A stretch of DNA of 64,000 bases from a virus (IMGVR_UViG_3300027771_000009:1-64000), one strand, 5' to 3'; shown: positions 10,301 through 19,686, counted from the first letter of the stretch. The notes: a model not told the origin generated them from the sequence alone. Made by a program: numbers and translations.

Positions 10301-13300
10301 ACAATGACGGTTAATGTAGGAACTTCAGGTCCGAATAAATATTTTACTCCAACTGATGTTGATTATAATGCATTGACTGGAGATATGATTTTAACTGTTT
10401 CTGAATCATTTGGTTTAGGAATTGGTAGAAGTGTAGTATTAGAAAACGAATCGTTCGCATTTACTTGTGACCAAGATGGAAACACAACTACTCACTCTTA
10501 CCCAAGAAGTGGTTCTGACCCTTATGCTGAACAATCAATTGTAATTTCATCAGTTGGTAAATCATCACACACTGTAATCGATGCACCTTATGATGCATCA
10601 AATGGGGATGTTACTATAACAATCTCTAATCATAATTTCAGTAATGGTGACTACATTAAACTTTCTGATAATTCATTAACTTATACTTGTATATTAGATG
10701 GTAATACAACTCAAAAGAGTTATCCAAGAACTGGAATAGATTATCCATCTGGTAGATGGCTAGAGATTTCTAACATAACTACAAATACATTTGATATTAA
10801 TATTGGTTCTTCTCCATATACAGCAGCTCATACATTTGTATCAGCTACAACAAATGGATTAGAAAGACAAGATGGTACCTTTACAATTAATGTAGGTGAC
10901 GGTGGTAGTGCATCTGGTTCAATCCATACATTTGTATCATCATCGATTGATGCAGTAAAACATTTACCTCAATCAGTTCATACTTTTGTATCGGCATCGA
11001 ATGGGGCTGTAAAACACTTACCTCAATCAAATCATACATTTGTTAGAACTACTGAAAATTCAATAAGTAGTTTACCTAATGAAATTTCAAATGTAGCAAA
11101 TACTATAAAGGTAACGGATGTATCTCAATACATTTCATCTTCGGTAAGTGGAACATTGGAAAATATAGAGTTTGTATCTCAATCAGTATCGATTGTTTAT
11201 GATATTGTAAAAAGTGGTATATCATCATCTACACCAACAAGTGCTAGTTATGACCCATCTAATGGTAATTTTGTAATTACTATACCAAACCATATATTTG
11301 AAGTATCGGATTCAATTTATTTAAATCCAGAATCATTCACATTTACTTGTGATATGGATAATAATAAAACTGAACATAATTTACCTGGCGTTGGTCAACC
11401 TGCTTATAATACTGAATTAGAAATCACATCAACAACTGATGATACTATAACTGTAAATGTTGGAGTATCTGGACCTAATGTATCGTTCAATCCAACTACT
11501 GCTAGTTACGACCCATCAACTGGTGATTTCGTAATGACTGTTGCAAGCCATAGTTTAAGTGTTGGTGAGGGAATTATATTAGACCCTCAATCATTCGCAT
11601 TTACTTGTGATATGGATAACAATCAATCTACTAAATCATATCCAAGAATCGGAATTGACCCATATGCGGGTCGTTCAATGAAGATTATTGGTATAACTGA
11701 TACTACAATGACCGTTAACGTAGGGGTATCTGGTCCAAATAAATACTTTACACCAACTGATGTTAATTATAACGCATTGACTGGTGATATGATTTTAACT
11801 GTTTCTGAATCATTAGGATTGGGAATAGGAAGAAGTGTAGTATTAGAAAATGAATCGTTTGCTTTCACTTGTGACCAAGATAGTAATGTATCAACTCACT
11901 CTTATCCAAGAAGTGGTTCTGACCCTTACGCTGAACAATCAATAGTTATTACTTCAGTTGGAACTACATCCCATACTATAACTGATGCTCCTTATAATGC
12001 ATCTACTGGTGATGTCACTATAACAATAGTTAATCATAATTTCAGTAATGGTGATTATATAAAAATTGATGATAATGGTTTAACTTATACTTGTTTATTA
12101 GATGGTAATAGTGTTGAGAAATCATATCCTAGAACTGGAATAGATTATCCATCTGGAAGATGGTTAGAAATATCTAATGTAACATCAAACAAATTTGATA
12201 TCAATATAGGTTCTTCACCATACACATCAGCTCATACATTTGTATCAGCTACAACAAATGGTTTGGAAAGACAAGATGGTACGTTTACTATAAATGTAGG
12301 AGATGCAGGTAGTGCTTCTGGTTCGATACACACATTCGTATCAGCATCAAATAATGCAGTAAAGCATGAACCACAATCACCTCATACATTTGTATCAGCA
12401 TCAAATGGAGCAATTAAACACTTACCACAATCAGTTCATACATTTGTTAGAACTAAACAAAATTCAGTAAGTGTAACAAAGCATCCTGAACTATATGAAA
12501 TTCGTTCTACTGATGAATCTACAATAGCGGCATATGAAATTATTAAAAATAATATTCCATTTATTCAAAGTGAAACTCTCGCTTATCTATCATCATCTTG
12601 GAGTACTTCTTCATATGATGAATCTAAGTGTGGTAGGGATATTGGATTAATTATTAGTGGAGCAGCTGAAGATTTAGTTTGGAACACATTATCAGCATCA
12701 GCAGTAAATGGAAACTACTATTTAGAGTATCCATCTCAAGCTGAAACATCTCAGTTAAATCAAACATTGGATGGTATTGAGTATGCTAGTAAACTCACAC
12801 AAAAATTAATTCAAAACATAGAGTTTGTTACTGCTTCTTCTGAAGCAACAACATCACATACTCTATTATTAGATAATAAATTACTTATCCAAAATGAAAC
12901 TATTGAATATATTTCATCTTCTTGGAGTGACTTTAGTTATTCGGAAGGTTTATGTAGAAGAGATATAGGACATATTATAGATGCAGCAGCAACTGATGTA
13001 TTATATGGTGGTAACGAAAGAGCAGTTCAAGCCGCATCTTTCTATTATAGTAATCCTTCATCTGCAACTGGTTCACAATTGAATCAAACTGTTGATGCTA
13101 TTAATTACGCTAGAAGATTATCTAACGAAATTATACAAAGTAACTTATTAGTGTTACCATCTTTACAAACACTACAAGTTGCTGAATTGGTTACCCAAAA
13201 TAGAAGTTTGATTCAAGAGGAAACAATTCAGTTCTTATCATCATCTTGGAGTACATTTGAATATAATGAAGCTAAGTGTAGAAGAGATACTGGATATATA

Positions 13301-16300
13301 ATTGATGCAGTTGTAACTGATTTCGTATATGGTGGTAATGAGAGAAGTGTTAATGCAGGAGAATTTTATTACCTGTACCCATCATCTGCTACTGGTTCTC
13401 AATTAAATCAAACTGTTGATGGTATTGAATACGCTCAACGATTAACAAACAAAGTAATAAACAATGTAACATTGGTAAGTGCTTCAATAGAAAGACAAAC
13501 CGCTCATAGTTTATTATTCGATAATAGGGATTTAATCCAAACTGAAGTAATTTCATATATGAGTTCTTCTTGGAGTAATTTCGAATATGATGAAATTAAA
13601 TGTAAAAGAGATGTTGGGCATGTTATTGATGCAGTTGCAACGGATGTATTATATGGTGGTAATCAGAGAAGTGTAAACGCTGGTGAATTTTATTACCTAT
13701 ATCCATCTCAAGCAACCACAACACAATCAGACCAAACAATAACTGGTATATTACATGCGGCTGGTTTAGCTAATAAGATAGTACAAAGTACAACGTTGGT
13801 AAACGCTAGTTCAGAAAAGATATCAGCATACACTACAATTTTAGATAACAAAAAATTAGTACAAAATAACGTAACTGAATTTATAGACCAATTGTATCCA
13901 TACTTTACTTATGATAGAGTTAAGTGTAGAAGAGATACTGGATATATCGTTGATGCTATTGCAACCGATTTATTATGGGGTGGTAATGAAAGAAGTATTG
14001 TAGCTGGTGATTATTATTATAGATATCCATCACAAACAACTTCATTGGAGTTAACTGAAACAACTACTGCAATTGATTACGCTAGAGTGATGGTTAATAA
14101 ATTAATCACTAATGTTGATTTAGTAGTTCCTTTAATAACAAAAAATACAAATAGTAATATTAGATTCAATGATACTGAACAATATAGTGGTTCACTTTCA
14201 ATTAGTGGAAGTAACATAACTAATATCAGTTCATCATTTGAAATGGTTAGTGGAATTATAACTGATGGAATAAAATCATTTACACCAACAACCGCAACAT
14301 ATGAACCTTCTAATGGTGATTTTGTAATGACTATACCAAGTCATACATTAACACCAACGAATGGACTTTACATCAAACCGGAATCATTCGTATTCACTTG
14401 TGATATGGATGGTAATAGAAGTGAACATAAGTTACCTTCAATCGGACAACCTGCTTACAATAGTAGATTAGGTATCCAATCGGTAACTGATAATACTGTT
14501 ACTATAAATGTAGGTAAATCAGGTCCTAATGTAGAATTCAATCCAACTACTGCTTCATACGACCCATCTAATGGTGAGTTTGTAGTAACTGTTGGTACTC
14601 ATAGTTTAAGTGTAGGTGAGGGTATCGTTATGAAACCTCAATCATTCGCATTCACTTGTGATATGGATGATAATCAATCTACTAAATCTTATCCTAGAGT
14701 TGGAATAGACCCATTTGCAGTACGTTCTTTGCCAATTACTTCGGTAACCGATACTACGTTAACTTTTAATGTAGGTGTATCTGGTCCAAACAAAACATTC
14801 ACACCAACTAATGTTGATTATAACGCATTGACTGGTGATATGATTCTAACTGTTTCTGAATCATTTGGTTTGGGTGTTGGAAGAAGTGTTGTATTGGAAA
14901 ATCAATCTATCGCATTTACTTGTGATATGGATAGTGATACAACAACTCATTCTTATCCGAGATTAGGTTCAGACCCTTATGCTGGAAAATCAATTGAAAT
15001 TACTTCAGTTGGTACAACACAGCATACTGTATCTGATTCAACATATACACCATCATCTGGATTAGTTAGTTTAACTATATCTGAACATGGTTTCTCAAAC
15101 GGAGATTATATTAAACTTTCGGATAACTCATTAACGTTTAGTTGTTTATTAGATGGAAACGTTGTAGGTAAATCGTATCCAAGAGCTGGAACTGACTTCC
15201 CAAGCGGAAGATGGTTGGAAATTTCAAATGTAACAACAAACTCATTTGAAATCAATATAGGTTCTTCATCATATGATACACCACATACATTTGTATCGGC
15301 TGTATCTAATGGATTAGAAAGACAGAATGGAACGTTTACAATTAACGTAGGAAACGCTGGAAGTGCTTCTGGTTCTATACATACATTTGTATCAGCATCC
15401 AATGAAGCAGTAAAACACTTACCACAATCGGTTCATACATTTGTATCAGCATCTTCTGGAGCTGTAAAACACTTACCTCAATCACTTCACACATTTAAGA
15501 GAACTGATGGTAATTCAATAAGTACGTTACCATATGAAGTAAGAAGTATTGATTCATTAATAAAAGTAACAAACGCAACTCAAACCACATCTTCATTAAG
15601 TGGAGGTGATACTCAGGTTGGTATTGTATCTGCTAGTATTAATATGATTACTGATATTATTAGATTAGGTTCTGATAGTATCCCATTCACTATTGCTAAG
15701 CATTTCCAAACTTCTGAATTAGATAATCCACAAAATATAACCTCTGGTTCATATGTAAAAGTAAGTGGTACATATGATATTTCTAATCAATTAGCAACTA
15801 CAACTGGTTCGTTTACACAAATAAACGAAATCATAACAAATGGAACTGGTTCACTACCAACATTGGTAAATAATGTTAATTCAAACATTAAAGTAACGGA
15901 TACAAGCCAATATACTTCTTTAGTTACTGGTTCATCTGTTGAAATCGATATTGTAAGTGATAGAGCTGGGTTAGTTGAAAATATAGTTACTAATGGTGTT
16001 AGTGTAATACCAACAATGGTATCTAATAACACAAATATTTCTAACTTAATAAAAGTTGGAAACGTAGAACAATACGTATCAGCTAGTGGAGCGGATAAGA
16101 TTCAATCTAAAATTGTTTCATCATCATTTGGAATGGTGATAAATGGTTTAACAAACGGAACTGGTTCATTACCTACAATTACCGATTATAGTAAATTGGT
16201 AGATGCACCTAAGACTGTATTGGCTTACAATTTAATAAAAGAAAACATTGAATTCATAAAAGAGGAAACTATATTGTTTATGAGTTCTTCTTGGAGTACA

Positions 16301-19300
16301 TTTGTGTATGATGAGGAAAAATGTAGAAGAGATGTAGGTTTAATAGTAAGTGGAGCAGCTGAGGATTTAATTTGGAATTCAAATTCAGCATCAGTTGTAA
16401 ACACTAAGTTCTACTATGAATTCCCATCTGCAGCAACTGGTTCACAATTGAATCAAACTGTAACAGCTATTAAGTATGCTGGTAATTTGGTACAAAATAT
16501 TGTAAGAAACTACGAATACACTACGGCATCGGCTGAGGTATCTGCTTCTTATGATTTATTAATAGCAAACAAAGAATTTATCCAAAATGAAACAATTGAA
16601 TTTGTATCATCATCTTGGAGTGGATTTGATTACCCTGAATTAACTTGTAAGAGAGATGTAGGGTATATCGTAGATGCAGTTGCAACTGATTTATTATATG
16701 GTGGTAATGAAAGAACAATCACCGCAGGTAAATATTATTATGATTACCCATCAGCGGCAATTGTTGGAGGAGTACCATCGGTATCTCAACAAAAAGACCC
16801 AACTGTAACGGCAATCAATTATGTAAAAGGATTATCAACTGAATTAGTTGGTGGAAATATATTTGTAACATCATCAAATGAAATTGATTTTGTTTATGAT
16901 TCAGTTAAATTGAATAGAGGATTTATTCAAAATGAAACTGTTGCGTTTGTAAACGCTAAATATCCAAACTTACAATACAATGAAGTAAGTTGTAGTAGAG
17001 ATACTGGATTTATCGTAGATGCAGTAATAACTGATTTAAAATATGGTGGTAACCAAAGAACATTAACTGCTGGTGAATTCTATTATAGATTCCCATCTAA
17101 AGCAACTAATGTTCAATTAGGTGAAACAACTGATGCAGTAACTTATATATCTGATTTAGTTAACGAAATTGTATTACAAAATACTTTAACAATTCCAACA
17201 TTAACTGAGAATTCTGAAAATGTAATAAAAACTACATCAGAAACTCAAACATTAGGAAGTGGAACAACTGAAGTATCGGTATTAAACGCTGTAAGTTCAT
17301 CATTTGGTATTGTAATGGATATTGTTGTAAATGGAACTGGTTCTTTACCAATAACATCTGAATATACATCATCAATTGGTGATTCAGAAACGTTAGAAGC
17401 TTATTCATTGTTAAAATCAAACATACCATTTATACAATCGGAAACTATTGCATATTTATCATCGTCTTGGTCAGAAGCATCTTATAACGAATCAAGTTGT
17501 AGTAGAGATATTGGTTCAATCGTTAGTGGAGCAGCTGAAGATTTATTATTCGGTTCAGTTTCATCATCTGTATTTAATGGAAAATATTATTATGATTTCC
17601 CATCACAAGCACAGGGTACTCAATTGAATCAAACATTAGATGGAATTCGATACGCTAGTAGGTTGGCTAACAACATAATACAAAGTGTAACATACGTTAC
17701 CTCTTCAATAGAGAACGTTACATCACATAACTTAATTAGAGATAATAAAGAGTTCATTCAATCAGAATCAATCGCTTACATATCTTCTTCTTGGAGTTCA
17801 TTCGGATACAACGAAGAAACTTGTAAGAGAGATGTGGGGCACATTGTAGATGCAGTTTCTACTGATATTTTATATGGTGGAAATGAGAGAAGTGTAACTG
17901 CTGGTGATTTCTATTATAGATACCCATCGAACGCTACAACTTCAGAATTAGAACCAACTACAACTGGTATTGAATATGCTGGTGATTTAGTAGAGAAGTT
18001 AATTGTAAATAAAATATTCGTTTCACCATCAGTTGAAAGAATTGCTGGTAATGAAACGATATTAAAGAATAGAGAATTTATTCAGACGGAAGTTATATCA
18101 TATGTTTCTTCTTCTTGGAGTAATTTTGAATATAACGAAGCGAGTTGTAGTAGAGATACTGGATATATCTTAGATGCAGTAGCAACTGATTTCCTATATG
18201 GTGGAAATGAGAGAAGTAGAACTGCTGGAGAATTTTATTACAAATATCCTTCATCGGCTACTGTTGCTGGTGATACATCGCCAACTGTAAACGCTCAATT
18301 ATATCCTACTTTAGATGGTATAAAATACGCTAGTGGTATTTCGCAAGAATTGGTTCAAAATATAGAATTTGTAACAGCTTCAAATGAAGTATCATCTTCT
18401 TGGAACTCATTAAGAGAAAATAAAGAGTTTATTCAAAACGAAGTAATAGCATATGTTTCTTCTTCTTGGAGTGGTGTATTCTATAACGAAGATAAGTGTA
18501 AAAGAGATGTTGGTCATTTAATTGACGCAACTGCAACGGATTTATACTATGGTGGAAATGAACGAAGTGTAAATGCTGGTTCATTCTATTATTTATTCCC
18601 ATCTGCAGCAACTGCAAAGGGAGTTCCTTCAACTACATCTCAATTAGACCCAACTGTTGATGGTATCAGATATGCTGGTAACTTATCAACTAAGGTAATT
18701 AAGAATGAAACTTTCTTACAACCATCGGCATCCGTATTAGTAGGAGCTGATTTGTTAGTTGGTAATAAAACGTTTATTCAGAAAGAAACAATCGCATTCC
18801 TAAGTTCATCTTGGAGTGAGTTTGAATATAATGAAGCTAGTTGTAGTAGAGATATTGGATATATCATCGATGCAGTTAGAACGGATTTAGTTTATGGTGG
18901 AAATGAAAGAAGTGTTCAGGCTGGAACATTCTATTACTATATTCCTTCAGTAGCAACTACTGAACAAAAGCCACAAACAACTGATGGTATTGATTTTGCT
19001 AAAGGATTATCTGAAAAAGTAATCTTAAAAGAACAATTGACAAGAGCATCATTCCAAACTAGACAATCAGTTGATTATTTAAGAGCTAGTAAGAAAGAAT
19101 TACAATCAATTGCAATTTCATATACAAATGCGGCATTTCCAAATTTCGAATATAACGAAGATAAGTGTTATAGAGATACTGGGTTTATCGTAGATGCAAT
19201 CGCAACTGATTTATACTATGGTGGAAATGAAAGAAGTATTGCAGCTGCAGAATCGTATTACACTGGTGTATATGGTTCAGCCGCAGAGGTAATTAATAAC

Positions 19301-19672
19301 CAACAATATGAAACTGCAGATGTTAACCGATATTTACGAACTCAATTCCAACGAATTGTGAGAAACTCACCTTTAGAAGAATTTGGTTCATTAATTATTA
19401 CAACTGGACATGATTTCTCATACGCTGGTGCTGGTGTAACTTATAAAGCATTACCTCCTAATCAGGGTGGTGCTGGTGTACCTGACCCAACTAAAGAAAT
19501 TACTGAAATAGCTGGTGGTAGAGTGTTCTTTACTTCAGGTAATGAACTTGGGGATTTTAGAATTGGTACGGGACTTGTAATTAATCAGGCAACTGGTACA
19601 TTGCAGGGTAGAACATTCTCTCGTTCACTATTTTCATTAGTTACACCATTCTCTCTTGCATTGGAAGGGTAA
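4376..19672 (+). CDS. Giant modular fibre/baseplate-associated protein (5098 aa)
   Basis: One uninterrupted frame of 15.3 kb. Residues 1-100 are SGS-type beta repeats. Residues about 104-365 resemble the start of a right-handed beta-helix (YVSSTNGSDDNDGRTPQFSL, then VWGSGLRV), as in phage tail spikes. After this come three module types: (a) about 40-residue SSSF--V-DI--NG---P linkers; (b) 17 copies of a Cys-containing module (C-RD-GYI-DA--TD--YGGNER) in four arrays; (c) four copies of a roughly 467-residue block with FTCDMD and HTFVSA motifs. A degenerate cupredoxin-like domain lies at about residues 1190-1287. The C-terminus (GDFRIGTGLVINQATGTLQG) resembles the end of large tail proteins of marine T4-like phages as I remember them. 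No enzyme motif is seen. The role is probably adsorption or tail decoration. Its start overlaps the previous gene (TAATG). Confidence 0.8.
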   Translation: MARLIPQKQIEEISIFKDNVSANKSVFISGSLIVSQSINIGSELTTPQSITGSVEITGSLEIDGNLIFANSENRLDATASFADESVDTQRFGGILAKDFGESDATLYVSSTNGSDDNDGRTPQFSLRTIKKAAKIATDGDDGRYGLPTGSLFSGFAIKIDTGTYLEENPIELPKNTTVWGSGLRVTKVLAKNENEDLFWVNSGNYLSEMTFGNLRVFPSVDVSEKGFAVAFAPNAFITTSPYVQNCSMISNQENSFLEKYEDIPAGGGGLNVDGNKIHPDSPLASMVLDAYTQIAPNGVGCQVVGRGFIQLVSFFTNFSAYSVKVIDGGQAVLLNSNTSFGDFGMYASGSRFITGSGGNGDAFFNVQNNYSIIVDTIKNGLTAIPDLVPNTDKGKRLTDLTEVPQYFVSEDSTTDVADRVKSDFRIVSSIVEDGITNVPKLLAKSGKGGYGPESLYNVGGNIQYVNEATASNTDVQLMDTNFDIIIDIIERGNNATSSYVQANNVSSSIKVGGITEYTTFAVSNDTSKSIVDKFDTVISIIQNGLTASPIVSSSTMAGYKFTDTTIYETDVTSSLETIQTVSSSFSLVYDILANGTGSLPTTVLSSSVENPSVDVQNAYTLLIENIPFIQDETIAYLSSSWSEHPYNQETCKRDVGFIISSSAHDLLFGGNEESIRSGVFYYQFPSNATTTEKDPTLTGVKYASELAINILDGKVFSEASSELDNAYDVIYQNKDFVRGEAIAYISSSWSEFEYSDTKCKRDIGYILDAVATDIHYGGNERSVIAGEFYYQYPSLAIVDNRTTGQLQQTLDAVKYAKRITQKLANNETFILPSASVLAAVNLIKENRSLIQNETTTYIDTQYPNFSYDRVKCRRDVGYIVDNVITDLLYGGNERSELAGLYYFKFPSIANTTQLEETLEAIRYTKEFTKAIAKSIVLETPQVILNDAGNIRVTSFEPTTGSISATDTEVQIVSQSFGIIEDIIRYGTDSVLSSIAGNSEDYIWNLENPLNVSGIAQITSDNVATEVTENLVTSNFDTVIKIIESGSSIETEQTIGTDSKGNPISTVGIPKSSYGDNLVTTTIGTTIPSDITLVKNTEAGIKFGSGVQISSSISVDSTTINKVSSSFSTVSNIIQYGVSGSLNIIGSSDASTYFEVVTLYDDSFSIAKTQIQKFDDVDGKILGEDTGSFDDSVKDPTLTLKRGDLYTFSINSLSNVNAILSETQPFIIATNRSTDTKYRYNDGITNNGSTFGTITFIVPFDAPDRLFYVNGNNVNASGIINIVDELPLSDTQKYVEIPSIGLVEVVTNNSDAIKISNIEQYTLTYTASLNESNEISSSFATSIDILKNGVGVFTPTTATYNPADGEFVMTISQHGLYVGDRIYLESESFVFTCDMDGNRTEHKLPSVGQPAYAGQLTINSITDNTISVNVGKSGPNINFNPTNASYDPATGEFSATVGKHSLSVGEGIVLSNESFAFTCDMDNDQSVKSYPRVGIDPFAVRSIPITSVTDTTLTFNVGASGPNKYFTPTDVNYNASNGDMLVTVGQHGLGIGRSVVLENESFAFTCDQDGDSTTHSYPRLGSDPYAGKSIVITSVGTTSHTPTKAPYNASTGLVTLTIAGHTFSNGDYIKVEDGGLTYSCVLDGNTVTKSYPRAGYDYPSGRWIQISNVTTDTFDINIGSSSYTGAHTFVSATTGGIKRQTGTFTINVGNAGTAQNSLHTFVSASANAVKHEPQSPHTFVSASNSAIQHLPQSNHTFVRTTTNSVSKLPIVVENTSELVKVTNTTQYTSSVSPQLSEITYVSSSFAVVIDVLENGIGYTPTTATYNPADGEFVMTIPNHNYSVSDSIYLRPESFTFTCDMDNNKTEHNLPSIGQIAYTDKLIITSVTNNTISVNVGISGPNVEFTPTTASYDPSTGDFVMTVTSHSLSVGEGIIMDAESFAFTCDMDNDQSVKSYPRLGIDPYAGRSMKITSITDTTMTVNVGTSGPNKYFTPTDVDYNALTGDMILTVSESFGLGIGRSVVLENESFAFTCDQDGNTTTHSYPRSGSDPYAEQSIVISSVGKSSHTVIDAPYDASNGDVTITISNHNFSNGDYIKLSDNSLTYTCILDGNTTQKSYPRTGIDYPSGRWLEISNITTNTFDINIGSSPYTAAHTFVSATTNGLERQDGTFTINVGDGGSASGSIHTFVSSSIDAVKHLPQSVHTFVSASNGAVKHLPQSNHTFVRTTENSISSLPNEISNVANTIKVTDVSQYISSSVSGTLENIEFVSQSVSIVYDIVKSGISSSTPTSASYDPSNGNFVITIPNHIFEVSDSIYLNPESFTFTCDMDNNKTEHNLPGVGQPAYNTELEITSTTDDTITVNVGVSGPNVSFNPTTASYDPSTGDFVMTVASHSLSVGEGIILDPQSFAFTCDMDNNQSTKSYPRIGIDPYAGRSMKIIGITDTTMTVNVGVSGPNKYFTPTDVNYNALTGDMILTVSESLGLGIGRSVVLENESFAFTCDQDSNVSTHSYPRSGSDPYAEQSIVITSVGTTSHTITDAPYNASTGDVTITIVNHNFSNGDYIKIDDNGLTYTCLLDGNSVEKSYPRTGIDYPSGRWLEISNVTSNKFDINIGSSPYTSAHTFVSATTNGLERQDGTFTINVGDAGSASGSIHTFVSASNNAVKHEPQSPHTFVSASNGAIKHLPQSVHTFVRTKQNSVSVTKHPELYEIRSTDESTIAAYEIIKNNIPFIQSETLAYLSSSWSTSSYDESKCGRDIGLIISGAAEDLVWNTLSASAVNGNYYLEYPSQAETSQLNQTLDGIEYASKLTQKLIQNIEFVTASSEATTSHTLLLDNKLLIQNETIEYISSSWSDFSYSEGLCRRDIGHIIDAAATDVLYGGNERAVQAASFYYSNPSSATGSQLNQTVDAINYARRLSNEIIQSNLLVLPSLQTLQVAELVTQNRSLIQEETIQFLSSSWSTFEYNEAKCRRDTGYIIDAVVTDFVYGGNERSVNAGEFYYLYPSSATGSQLNQTVDGIEYAQRLTNKVINNVTLVSASIERQTAHSLLFDNRDLIQTEVISYMSSSWSNFEYDEIKCKRDVGHVIDAVATDVLYGGNQRSVNAGEFYYLYPSQATTTQSDQTITGILHAAGLANKIVQSTTLVNASSEKISAYTTILDNKKLVQNNVTEFIDQLYPYFTYDRVKCRRDTGYIVDAIATDLLWGGNERSIVAGDYYYRYPSQTTSLELTETTTAIDYARVMVNKLITNVDLVVPLITKNTNSNIRFNDTEQYSGSLSISGSNITNISSSFEMVSGIITDGIKSFTPTTATYEPSNGDFVMTIPSHTLTPTNGLYIKPESFVFTCDMDGNRSEHKLPSIGQPAYNSRLGIQSVTDNTVTINVGKSGPNVEFNPTTASYDPSNGEFVVTVGTHSLSVGEGIVMKPQSFAFTCDMDDNQSTKSYPRVGIDPFAVRSLPITSVTDTTLTFNVGVSGPNKTFTPTNVDYNALTGDMILTVSESFGLGVGRSVVLENQSIAFTCDMDSDTTTHSYPRLGSDPYAGKSIEITSVGTTQHTVSDSTYTPSSGLVSLTISEHGFSNGDYIKLSDNSLTFSCLLDGNVVGKSYPRAGTDFPSGRWLEISNVTTNSFEINIGSSSYDTPHTFVSAVSNGLERQNGTFTINVGNAGSASGSIHTFVSASNEAVKHLPQSVHTFVSASSGAVKHLPQSLHTFKRTDGNSISTLPYEVRSIDSLIKVTNATQTTSSLSGGDTQVGIVSASINMITDIIRLGSDSIPFTIAKHFQTSELDNPQNITSGSYVKVSGTYDISNQLATTTGSFTQINEIITNGTGSLPTLVNNVNSNIKVTDTSQYTSLVTGSSVEIDIVSDRAGLVENIVTNGVSVIPTMVSNNTNISNLIKVGNVEQYVSASGADKIQSKIVSSSFGMVINGLTNGTGSLPTITDYSKLVDAPKTVLAYNLIKENIEFIKEETILFMSSSWSTFVYDEEKCRRDVGLIVSGAAEDLIWNSNSASVVNTKFYYEFPSAATGSQLNQTVTAIKYAGNLVQNIVRNYEYTTASAEVSASYDLLIANKEFIQNETIEFVSSSWSGFDYPELTCKRDVGYIVDAVATDLLYGGNERTITAGKYYYDYPSAAIVGGVPSVSQQKDPTVTAINYVKGLSTELVGGNIFVTSSNEIDFVYDSVKLNRGFIQNETVAFVNAKYPNLQYNEVSCSRDTGFIVDAVITDLKYGGNQRTLTAGEFYYRFPSKATNVQLGETTDAVTYISDLVNEIVLQNTLTIPTLTENSENVIKTTSETQTLGSGTTEVSVLNAVSSSFGIVMDIVVNGTGSLPITSEYTSSIGDSETLEAYSLLKSNIPFIQSETIAYLSSSWSEASYNESSCSRDIGSIVSGAAEDLLFGSVSSSVFNGKYYYDFPSQAQGTQLNQTLDGIRYASRLANNIIQSVTYVTSSIENVTSHNLIRDNKEFIQSESIAYISSSWSSFGYNEETCKRDVGHIVDAVSTDILYGGNERSVTAGDFYYRYPSNATTSELEPTTTGIEYAGDLVEKLIVNKIFVSPSVERIAGNETILKNREFIQTEVISYVSSSWSNFEYNEASCSRDTGYILDAVATDFLYGGNERSRTAGEFYYKYPSSATVAGDTSPTVNAQLYPTLDGIKYASGISQELVQNIEFVTASNEVSSSWNSLRENKEFIQNEVIAYVSSSWSGVFYNEDKCKRDVGHLIDATATDLYYGGNERSVNAGSFYYLFPSAATAKGVPSTTSQLDPTVDGIRYAGNLSTKVIKNETFLQPSASVLVGADLLVGNKTFIQKETIAFLSSSWSEFEYNEASCSRDIGYIIDAVRTDLVYGGNERSVQAGTFYYYIPSVATTEQKPQTTDGIDFAKGLSEKVILKEQLTRASFQTRQSVDYLRASKKELQSIAISYTNAAFPNFEYNEDKCYRDTGFIVDAIATDLYYGGNERSIAAAESYYTGVYGSAAEVINNQQYETADVNRYLRTQFQRIVRNSPLEEFGSLIITTGHDFSYAGAGVTYKALPPNQGGAGVPDPTKEITEIAGGRVFFTSGNELGDFRIGTGLVINQATGTLQGRTFSRSLFSLVTPFSLALEG
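6217..7195 (+). repeat. Capped Cys-module array A (3 copies)
   Basis: Three copies of a roughly 70-residue module with linkers, pattern NxxFIQ-ET-AY-SSSWS-F-Y---C-RD-GYI-DA-ATD--YGGNERS--AG-FYY-YPS. The first copy is a variant (IISSSAHDL). The last carries YPNFSY in place of SSSWS. The same first/middle/last order recurs in the other three arrays of this protein. Confidence 0.8.
7945..8235 (+). other. Cupredoxin-like domain without copper ligands
   Basis: Within the 5098-aa protein, DPTLTLKRGDLYTFSI, PFIIAT, VPFDAPDRLFYV and GIINIVD align without gaps to the intact cupredoxin domain at 28385-28702 (LTLVKGELYYFDV, PFAIRL, VPEDAPNSIVYQ, GTISIVN). The four ligand positions are Q1223, N1269, N1272 and A1275 instead of His, Cys, His and Met, so it cannot bind type-1 copper and is probably structural. 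Confidence 0.65.
8430..12460 (+). repeat. Three tandem 1.4-kb FTCDMD/HTFVSA blocks
   Basis: Blocks begin near 8430, 9829 and 11230, a 1.40-kb period (about 467 aa). Each contains four subdomains with an F-C-x-D signature (FTCDMDGN, FTCDMDN, FTCDQD, C-LDGN), each followed by a YPR or LPS motif. Several HTFVSA...KHLPQS strands then close the block. Intervening SSSF linkers separate the blocks. A fourth copy is at 14281. Confidence 0.8.
12517..14110 (+). repeat. Capped Cys-module array B (5 copies)
   Basis: Five copies of the YGGNER module. The first is the SGAAEDL variant, in which WNTLSASAVNG replaces YGGNERS. Three standard SSSWS copies follow. The last has DQLYPYFTY in place of the SSSWS segment. 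Confidence 0.8.
14281..15500 (+). repeat. Fourth FTCDMD/HTFVSA block
   Basis: A dispersed copy of the 1.4-kb block, separated from the tandem three by Cys-module array B. It has the same order of four F-C-x-D subdomains and closing HTFVSA strands. The subdomain variant with FAVRSLPITSV resembles block 1 (FAVRSIPITSV) more than blocks 2 and 3 (YAGRSMKI). Confidence 0.75.
16222..17160 (+). repeat. Capped Cys-module array C (3 copies)
   Basis: Three module copies: SGAAEDL-type first (WNSNSASVVN), one standard copy with YGGNERT, and a last copy with NAKYPNLQY in place of SSSWS. Confidence 0.8.
17395..19340 (+). repeat. Capped Cys-module array D (6 copies)
   Basis: Six copies: SGAAEDL-type first (FGSVSSSVFNG), four standard copies, and a last copy with NAAFPNFEY. 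The array runs almost to the C-terminal domain of the 5098-aa protein. Confidence 0.8.
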
Positions 19673-19686
19673 TAATTAAAAAGATA

